In this document: positions 1 to 4,954 of the stretch, piece by piece
Layout of the letters: every line of letters starts with the position of its first letter
Position numbering within the stretch: position 1 is the stretch's first letter
Origin: an uncultured Eubacteriales bacterium
GTDB lineage: Bacteria; Bacillota; Clostridia; Peptostreptococcales; Anaerovoracaceae
DNA: 6,045 nt
Assembly: GCA_902796875.1 (NCBI GenBank)
Contig: CADBQT010000220.1
Location: 1 to 6,045 of the forward strand
Direction: 5' to 3'
Notes under the pieces: model-generated
The model's database searches: none
What the model saw: the letters and a program-made list of their open reading frames with translations, nothing else
Told to the model about the DNA's origin: nothing
Position numbers and translations under genes: made by a program

Positions 1-430
1 CATCCTCTTCGTCTTCGGCTGTCTCCGTGTCATCCGCCTCATCGGCCGGTTCTTCGGATTCGTCGGAAGCCATCTCGGTTTCCTCGGCCTCGGGAACTTC
101 ATCCGCTGTGTTCTCATCCGCAAATTCTTCGGGAACGGCAGCGCCCACCATGGCATCCACTTCAGGATCTTCGGCGGGTTCTTCTGCTTTCGCAGCGTCC
201 GCGGGCTCTTCCGCCACGGGAACGTCAACAGGCACTTCCGGTTCTTCGGCCACTTCGTCTTCCGTCACTTCAGAGGTCTCCGTCAGATCAGCGGCTTCCA
301 GGAATTCTTCCGTCGGCTCATCGCCGTCCGGGACGATCCCGGGATCGTCGATCCCGTTTTGCAGCGCTTCCCGTATATAGAAGTGATTATCGGTAGCATC
401 GTTGGTATAGCGTTCGTTGTTGTCGGCCAA
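1..430 (-). CDS. Hypothetical highly acidic protein, N-terminal part (runs off left edge)
   Basis: The frame is open without a stop from position 430 to the left edge, giving 143 codons. I chose the TTG at 430-428 because a perfect GGAGG lies at 443-439, eight bases upstream; the first in-frame ATG is only at residue 94. Residues 1-45 are mixed in composition and could fold (ADNNERY, NHFYIREALQNGIDDPG). From about residue 45 the chain is low-complexity and rich in Glu, Asp, Ala, Pro and Val, with repeated EEPxx units near residues 62, 74, 83 and 126. I count about 56 Asp/Glu but only one Lys and two Arg in 143 residues, with no Cys or Trp, so it should be disordered and strongly anionic. No signal peptide or membrane segment is visible in this part. 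I do not recognise the family; any functional domain must lie beyond the edge. It is transcribed divergently from comEC. Confidence 0.75.
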   Translation of the reverse strand, partial: MADNNERYTNDATDNHFYIREALQNGIDDPGIVPDGDEPTEEFLEAADLTETSEVTEDEVAEEPEVPVDVPVAEEPADAAKAEEPAEDPEVDAMVGAAVPEEFADENTADEVPEAEETEMASDESEEPADEADDTETAEDEED

Positions 431-438
431 AATAATGT

Positions 439-443
439 CCTCC
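439..443 (-). promoter_or_regulatory. Ribosome binding site deciding a TTG start
   Basis: The minus strand reads GGAGG here, followed by eight bases and then TTG at 430-428. The consensus match and ideal spacing, with no nearby in-frame ATG, decide that the acidic protein starts at this TTG. Confidence 0.8.
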
Positions 444-465
444 AATTTTCTACTACAAAGGCATC

Positions 466-484
466 GGACCGGTCACGCCGGACC
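466..484 (-). other. Possible leader hairpin upstream of the acidic protein gene
   Basis: On the minus strand GGTCCGG is followed by a five-base loop (CGTGA) and CCGGTCC. Six of seven pairs form, with one T-T mismatch, making a GC-rich stem in the predicted 5' leader of the leftward gene. A second, weaker inverted repeat (GACGT/ACGTC, 486-506) lies just before it, near the predicted transcript start. No U-run follows the stem, so it does not look like an intrinsic terminator. It could affect translation or mRNA stability, or be chance; no known riboswitch class is recognised. Confidence 0.3.
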
Positions 485-509
485 CGACGTTCGTTACATA
501 CACGTCAGT

Positions 510-518
510 AGTATACCA
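510..518 (-). promoter_or_regulatory. Leftward extended -10 promoter for the acidic protein gene
   Basis: The minus strand reads TGGTATACT: an extended -10 (TGN) joined to TATACT, five of six matches to TATAAT. A transcript would begin near 503, giving a leader of about 70 bases. The -35 position 17 bases upstream (538-533, TGTATT) is a poor match to TTGACA, so the promoter would rely on the extended -10 or on an activator. A tandem eight-base near-repeat (AATACACG/ATTACACG on the plus strand, 533-548) covers that weak -35 position. Confidence 0.5.
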
Positions 519-581
519 TATATTGTCCCTGAAATACACGATTACACGAAAAAAACACAATGATGGTTATTAATGACATGA

Positions 582-609
582 TTGACAAATAATGGCAATT
601 TGATACAAT
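582..609 (+). promoter_or_regulatory. Sigma-A promoter of comEC
   Basis: There is a perfect -35 TTGACA at 582-587, a 16-base spacer and TACAAT at 604-609 preceded by TGA at 601-603, giving an extended -10. Transcription would start near 616, leaving a leader of about 57 bases before the comEC ATG. An imperfect inverted repeat (CAATGATG at 558-565, CATGATTG at 577-584, seven of eight pairs) overlaps the -35 and might be an operator. Confidence 0.75.
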
Positions 610-672
610 AAAACCACCTGAACGAGCGGATGAGCAAAGAGCGGAGAGAGGCGAGCGGCCCCGGAGGAGAGT

Positions 673-3132
673 ATGGGTTCTCCCGTGAGACGGCCCCTGT
701 TTTTTGTTGCCCTGACATCCGCTTCATCCATCCTGATCGCCCGTGGGATGGGGGTGTTACCGTGGGCCGCAGGGCTGGTCCTTCTGGGGATATGGGTGGG
801 ACTGAAGAGGAAGGACCGGAAGGAATGGAGAGACCCGGATACGCGGCGTGAGAGGACCCTTCTCCTGGCCCTGATCATGGCCGGGTACTTCCTCTGCGGC
901 CTCCACATGATCCTTCAGGAACTGGAACAGTCGCAGCTTGCCGAATACGAGGACCGGACCGTTCGGATCCAGGGGATCGTCAAGACCATGGAAAGACGGG
1001 AATCCCCGGAAGGAGAGCCCCGGATTCGCCTGACCGTTGCCGCAGATAAGGTGGATGACCGGAGCATCCCAAAGGAGAAGATCCTGGTGACGGCGGAGGA
1101 TAAAGCTCCGGAGACATACGATGACTCCCCGGGAGAAGAGGGGGACCGTCTCCTTCCCGGGGATCGGGTCAAATTCTCCGGGACCCTCCGCTGCCCGTCT
1201 CCAAAGCGAAATCCCGGCTGCTTCGATTACCGGCTCCATCTGCGGACCAAGGGGATCCATACTACCCTGTACACAGAGTCGATCCAGCTCGTCCCACGGT
1301 CCTTGTCCCTGAAAACAAAGATCACCCAATGCATCTGGAAGAAAAAGGAAATCTATTTCAACAGGCTGGAACAAAGAACGGACCACCAGACCGCCGCCAT
1401 GATGCGGGGGATCCTTTTCGGAGAGACGGGGGAGATGGATGAGGAGATCCTGGAAACCTTCCGCCGGAACGGAACGGCTCACATCCTGGCGGTGAGCGGC
1501 CTTCACATCGGGATCCTCTACGGGACCATCCTGACCCTGTGGAAGCTGCTGGGCGCGGGCTTTCCGGGGATAAGCCGGGGAAGAGGACGGACCGCATTCT
1601 TCCTGCTCATGATCCTGTTCTTTGCCGCCTACGCCATGGTGTCCTCATGGTCCCCGTCGGTGGTCCGGGCGGTGGTGATGGTCATCCTCCACGCCTTTGG
1701 GGAGATGACGGGAAGAAGGTACGATCTGGCCAGCGCAGCCTACGGGGTAGCCCTTGGATGCCTCATCATTGATCCCCTGATCCTCCTTCAGCTGGGGTTT
1801 CAGATGAGTTTTCTTGCCGTCCTGACTCTTTCCATGCTCTATCCCTGGATCGAAAGATCCTATTCCGGTGTATTTCTCGCCAGCCTTGCCGCCCAGATTG
1901 GCCTGGGCCCCTACATCATCTACCGGTTCAATACCTTCAATCTGGTTGCGGTCCTTCTGAATGTGCCCGTGGTCTTTTTCGCCGGGATCATCGTTCCCGC
2001 CGGAGTCCTGTCCCTGATCCTGCCGCCTGCCGGGATCCTCCTGGATGAGCCCTCGGCCATCCTGTGCCAGATGATGATCCGCTTAAACGATCTGGGCCGG
2101 ATCGACGGGGTGACGGCCCATCTCATTCCCAGCCCGCCCCTCGGGGTCCTTCTGCTCTTTTATGGAGGTCTCCTTGCCTTTGGGTCGGAAGAGGGAAGGC
2201 TATGGATCCACCGGGGGACCAAAAGGCAGGTCACCGCAGGGCTCCTCTGCCTTTGCATGGGAGCGGCCCTGATCCAGGTGGCTTCCGACGACGGATTTCG
2301 CCGGATGGACGGGATCTTCGTGGATGTGGGGCAGGGGGACTGTTTTCATCTTCGGACCGGCGGGAAAAACTACCTTTTCGACGGGGGAGGAAGCGATACC
2401 ACCAACGTGGGGAGGAGGACCCTGCGGCCCTATCTTCTGGCAAACGGGGTGGGGAAGGTGGACGGCGCCCTGGTGACCCACCTCCACACGGATCACTACC
2501 GGGGAATCTGTGAGCTGGCCAGGGAGGGGATGGTGGAGCGGCTTTTCCTCTACGAGGGGAATCGGTTAAGAGAAGAGGAGATCTGCCGGGAAACGTGCCT
2601 TGATCCCGGGCAGTTGATCTATCTGCGGCGGGGCCACCGGGTGAACCTGTCCCAGGGAGCATCGTTTACGATCCTGTGGCCGGAGGGAAAAAATGACAAG
2701 GAGTACGCCCGCCTTCTGGCCGATGAAGAGGACGAGAACGGTTCCAGCCTGATCGTGAGGGTCGAGGCGGAGGGCGTCTCCATCCTGGTCACCGGGGATC
2801 TGGGAGAAGAGGGAGAGCGGCAGCTGATGGATGAATCATCCTCAAGTAAAGGCAGAGGAAGCCGCGAAGACCCGCTTCGGGCCGACGTCCTGAAGGTGGG
2901 TCACCACGGGAGCCGGTCCAGCACATCCGAAGGCTTCCTTGACCAGGTAAACCCGAAGATCGCGGTCATCTCCGTGGGGAAAAACAACCTTTACGGTCAT
3001 CCGACTCCGGAAGTCCTGATGCGGCTCTCCGCCCGTGGCATCCCGGTGTTTCGAACGGACCTTAGCGGCGCCATCGGCCTGGACCTTGAGAAGGGCAAGA
3101 TCCGCCAGGTCCGCCGGATGATCCGGGAATAG
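673..3132 (+). CDS. comEC: ComEC/Rec2 family DNA internalization (competence) protein
   Basis: Complete at 819 residues, normal for the family. ComEC is the membrane channel that moves single-stranded DNA into the cell during transformation. Domains in order: membrane helices near residues 9-45 and 63-80; the DUF4131 region with an OB-fold-like segment around 90-205 (LLPGDRVKFSGTL at 160-172); the Competence membrane domain from about 240 to 500, with the signature AHILAVSGLHIG at 269-280 and SWSPSVVRA at 325-333; and a C-terminal metallo-beta-lactamase-like domain from about 545. The latter has FVDVGQGD (549-556), HLHTDH (603-608), TGDL (707-710), VGHHGS (742-747) and His776, so its metal site looks intact and it may act as the nuclease that degrades one strand, as proposed for the family. 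The start is set by GGAGG at 663-667. It has its own promoter. No comEA lies directly upstream, so uptake cannot be inferred from this gene alone. Confidence 0.95.
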   Translation: MGSPVRRPLFFVALTSASSILIARGMGVLPWAAGLVLLGIWVGLKRKDRKEWRDPDTRRERTLLLALIMAGYFLCGLHMILQELEQSQLAEYEDRTVRIQGIVKTMERRESPEGEPRIRLTVAADKVDDRSIPKEKILVTAEDKAPETYDDSPGEEGDRLLPGDRVKFSGTLRCPSPKRNPGCFDYRLHLRTKGIHTTLYTESIQLVPRSLSLKTKITQCIWKKKEIYFNRLEQRTDHQTAAMMRGILFGETGEMDEEILETFRRNGTAHILAVSGLHIGILYGTILTLWKLLGAGFPGISRGRGRTAFFLLMILFFAAYAMVSSWSPSVVRAVVMVILHAFGEMTGRRYDLASAAYGVALGCLIIDPLILLQLGFQMSFLAVLTLSMLYPWIERSYSGVFLASLAAQIGLGPYIIYRFNTFNLVAVLLNVPVVFFAGIIVPAGVLSLILPPAGILLDEPSAILCQMMIRLNDLGRIDGVTAHLIPSPPLGVLLLFYGGLLAFGSEEGRLWIHRGTKRQVTAGLLCLCMGAALIQVASDDGFRRMDGIFVDVGQGDCFHLRTGGKNYLFDGGGSDTTNVGRRTLRPYLLANGVGKVDGALVTHLHTDHYRGICELAREGMVERLFLYEGNRLREEEICRETCLDPGQLIYLRRGHRVNLSQGASFTILWPEGKNDKEYARLLADEEDENGSSLIVRVEAEGVSILVTGDLGEEGERQLMDESSSSKGRGSREDPLRADVLKVGHHGSRSSTSEGFLDQVNPKIAVISVGKNNLYGHPTPEVLMRLSARGIPVFRTDLSGAIGLDLEKGKIRQVRRMIRE

Positions 3133-3135
3133 AAG

Positions 3136-3164
3136 TGTACAAGGCCGGGATCAGATGATATAAT
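3136..3164 (+). promoter_or_regulatory. Promoter of holA, abutting its start codon
   Basis: TGTACA at 3136-3141 matches TTGACA at four of six positions. A 17-base spacer leads to a perfect TATAAT at 3159-3164, preceded by TGA (3156-3158), making a consensus extended -10. The usual start point, about seven bases past the -10, falls on or next to the A of the holA ATG at 3171. It lies between the comEC stop and holA, so holA need not depend on the comEC transcript. Confidence 0.7.
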
Positions 3165-3170
3165 CGACCC

Positions 3171-4283
3171 ATGGCATATCAGAAACCTCAGGAGCACGCA
3201 TTTCTTAAGATCGAAAAAGACATCAAGGCCGGGAGCATCCCCGGCGTCGTTTTGCTGTGCGGCAAAGAGGCCTATCTGACCGATCACTACCGGGAACGGC
3301 TCATCGATGAGTTTGTGGAGCCGGCAGCTGCGGCCATGGACCTGACGGAGATCGACCGGGAAAAGGTGGATCCGGTGGACCTGGTCCAGATGGCGGAGAC
3401 CATCAGCCTTTTGTCTCCCCGGAAGGTGATCCTGATCCGGGACTTCATCGACGAGAGAGGAAAATATCCGAAAGCCTTCGAGTCGGGAGAGATCGAGCCA
3501 AAGGCGTTTTTTGCCTGCCTTTCCCAGATCCCTTCGGAATCTCTGGTGATCCTCACCGCCAGCGCCCCCATCACCACGGGTGACTATAAAAAGAAGAGCG
3601 ACGGCCGGAAACTGAAGAAGTTGGGCGACGAAGTGAAGAAGGCAGGGGGGAATCTCTACGATTTCGGGCCTTTGGATCCGGGCCAGCTGAACAGTTTCGT
3701 TATCGGACGGATGAAACGGGCGGGGAAGGAGTGCACCGCCGGGGCTCTCAGGCGGATCGTCCACGAGACAGGATACAGCAGCAAGGACGTGAACTACGAT
3801 CTCTATGCTCTGGAGAACGACCTGAAGAAGGTCATCGCCCACGCGGGGGAGCGCAAGACCATCACCGACGAGGATCTGGACGACGTTCTCACCATCAATC
3901 CGGAAAACAATGTGTTCCACATGCTGGATGCCATCATCTCCGGCCGCAAGGACCGGGCGCTTTTGCTTTTGAACAAGCAGCTTGAAGACGGAGAGAGCGA
4001 GTTCGGGATCCTGTCCATCGCCGTGCGCCAGCTGGAGCTCATGTTCATCGCCGCCCAGCTTCGCCAGGAGGGAGCGGGCCCCGGCCAGATCACTTCCTAT
4101 CTCGTCAAAGAAGAAAAGACCCAGAAATTTCGGGCGGAGAATGTGATGAAGGCGTCTTCCCGAATGCCTCTCGATGGGGTGAAACACATGTTTTTGTCCG
4201 CTCTTTCCGTGGAGGAACACGTCAAAACCGGCCTGATGGACAGCCGCCTTGCCCTGGAGTATTTCATCTCCGAATCCAGGTAG
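3171..4283 (+). CDS. holA: DNA polymerase III delta subunit (clamp loader)
   Basis: Complete at 370 residues, slightly longer than the typical 330-350. The delta subunit opens the beta sliding clamp as part of the clamp-loader complex. Features seen: the N-terminal segment PGVVLLCGKEAYL (24-36), typical of the family's AAA+-like first domain, which lacks a working Walker A; the region ETISLLSPRKVILIRD (77-91), which corresponds to the clamp-binding element with hydrophobic Leu81-Leu82; FHMLDAIISGRKDRALLLL (249-267) in the middle; and the helical collar domain ending in LMDSRLALEYFI (355-366). The start is unusual: no Shine-Dalgarno sequence precedes the ATG, yet an in-frame TGA at 3156-3158 excludes an upstream extension and the next Met is residue 56. 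Thirty-eight bases separate it from comEC, a common neighbour of holA in Bacillota. Confidence 0.93.
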   Translation: MAYQKPQEHAFLKIEKDIKAGSIPGVVLLCGKEAYLTDHYRERLIDEFVEPAAAAMDLTEIDREKVDPVDLVQMAETISLLSPRKVILIRDFIDERGKYPKAFESGEIEPKAFFACLSQIPSESLVILTASAPITTGDYKKKSDGRKLKKLGDEVKKAGGNLYDFGPLDPGQLNSFVIGRMKRAGKECTAGALRRIVHETGYSSKDVNYDLYALENDLKKVIAHAGERKTITDEDLDDVLTINPENNVFHMLDAIISGRKDRALLLLNKQLEDGESEFGILSIAVRQLELMFIAAQLRQEGAGPGQITSYLVKEEKTQKFRAENVMKASSRMPLDGVKHMFLSALSVEEHVKTGLMDSRLALEYFISESR

Positions 4284-4300
4284 TCCGTCTGTATCTGCCT
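4278..4300 (+). terminator. Weak candidate terminator after holA
   Basis: AGGTAG, overlapping the holA stop codon, can pair with CTGCCT (one G-U pair) around an eleven-base loop, followed by the AT-rich stretch ATTTATTCATTGCTTTATTT. The stem is short and the tail is not a clean T-run, so termination here is only possible. No better terminator is visible between holA and the next gene. Confidence 0.22.
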
Positions 4301-4309
4301 ATTTATTCA

Positions 4310-4338
4310 TTGCTTTATTTCTGTAAAATTGTTAGAAT
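4310..4338 (+). promoter_or_regulatory. Promoter of the nuoE/nuoF-like operon
   Basis: TTGCTT at 4310-4315 (three of six matches to TTGACA), a 17-base spacer and TAGAAT at 4333-4338 (five of six), preceded by TGT at 4330-4332, giving an extended -10. The predicted start is near 4345, with a leader of about 79 bases. TTGTTA at 4329-4334, overlapping the -10, resembles half of a Rex operator, but the second half is absent. A small inverted repeat, GTTC-TTTT-GAAC, lies at 4350-4361 in the early leader. Confidence 0.5.
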
Positions 4339-4423
4339 GTCCTTGATGTGTTCTTTTGAACGGAAGACCATCGAGGTATTCAGATAAGTTATGGTTTAGT
4401 ACAGTCAAACGGAGGAATCAACT

Positions 4424-4954
4424 ATGAGTGAAAAAGTGTGCGGTTGCGGCTGCGGCGGAGACAGAGCGGCGCAGTTTGCCGATCTCGCGCCTACCTTGGA
4501 AAAGTACGCCAAGGTACCGGGCAGCCTGATCACCATCCTGCAGAAAGCCCAGGACATCTATGGGTATCTTTCCCCCGATGCGATCAACTACATCGCGGAG
4601 GAGACCGGGATCAAGCCGGCGAAGATCTACGGAGTCGCAACGTTCTACGCCCAGTTCCGGCTGGAACCCATCGGGAAGAATCTGATCATGCTCTGCAAAG
4701 GCACCGCATGCCATGTTAACGGTGCGGACATGATCGAAGAGGCGATCACAGAGCATCTGAACATTGGCGATGGAGAAACGACGGAAGATGGGATCTTCAC
4801 TCTGAATAACGTGGCTTGTCTCGGATGCTGCTCCCTGGCCCCGGTCATGATGGTCAGAAGCGCAGAAGGAGACGAGACCTATGGTAATCTGACCAAGGAT
4901 TCCGTCAAGGAGATCCTGGATGAGATCAAAGGAAAAGCGGAGGTGACAGCATGA
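4424..4954 (+). CDS. NuoE/HydC-like NAD(H)-linked [2Fe-2S] subunit (24 kDa family)
   Basis: Complete at 176 residues, normal for the family. This subunit carries one [2Fe-2S] cluster in a thioredoxin-like fold and partners a NuoF-type flavoprotein in soluble NADH-linked hydrogenases, formate dehydrogenases or complex I-like enzymes. The N-terminal helical part (about 16-66) leads to the hallmark KIYGVATFYAQFRLEPIG (67-84). The four cluster ligands are present: Cys91 and Cys96 (CKGTAC) and Cys132 and Cys136 (CLGCC). Cys135 is an additional cysteine inside the second pair. The N-terminus is odd: VCGCGCGG places Cys6, Cys8 and Cys10 in a small cluster. The start is supported by GGAGG at 4411-4415, eight bases upstream. 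It is translationally coupled to the next gene by an ATGA overlap. The catalytic partner is off the window, so hydC, hndA or a formate dehydrogenase subunit name cannot be chosen. Confidence 0.92.
   Translation: MSEKVCGCGCGGDRAAQFADLAPTLEKYAKVPGSLITILQKAQDIYGYLSPDAINYIAEETGIKPAKIYGVATFYAQFRLEPIGKNLIMLCKGTACHVNGADMIEEAITEHLNIGDGETTEDGIFTLNNVACLGCCSLAPVMMVRSAEGDETYGNLTKDSVKEILDEIKGKAEVTA
4939..4946 (+). promoter_or_regulatory. Ribosome binding site inside the nuoE-like gene for the nuoF-like gene
   Basis: GGAGGTGA, a full eight-base match to the 16S rRNA tail, lies within the last codons of the nuoE-like gene, with seven bases between GGAGG and the ATG at 4951. It fixes the downstream start and, with the four-base ATGA overlap, supports coupled translation of the two subunits in equal amounts. 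Confidence 0.8.

Noticed and set aside
27..380. Serine-rich 117-codon plus-strand open frame
   Set aside because: It is the mirror of the acidic minus-strand gene: runs of GAA/GAG/GAT codons read in another frame on the opposite strand give TCx serine codons. It has no ribosome binding site.
630..851. Possible upstream open frame starting in the comEC leader
   Set aside because: Its ATG has no good ribosome binding site, the frame runs into comEC out of phase and the product looks random. The comEC ATG has GGAGG and encodes the conserved protein.
757..1506. 249-codon minus-strand open frame inside comEC
   Set aside because: Antisense shadow of a conserved gene with no recognisable motif.
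2818..2880. Low-complexity serine/arginine-rich stretch in ComEC (residues 720-735) as a possible frameshift or insertion
   Set aside because: The frame stays open and the conserved TGDL and VGHHGS motifs lie correctly on both sides, so it is best read as a variable surface loop.
2997..4220. Long (407-codon) minus-strand open frame antisense to holA and the end of comEC
   Set aside because: The length follows from GC-rich codon structure of holA on the other strand. Its translation resembles no family, and the plus strand encodes two clearly conserved proteins here.
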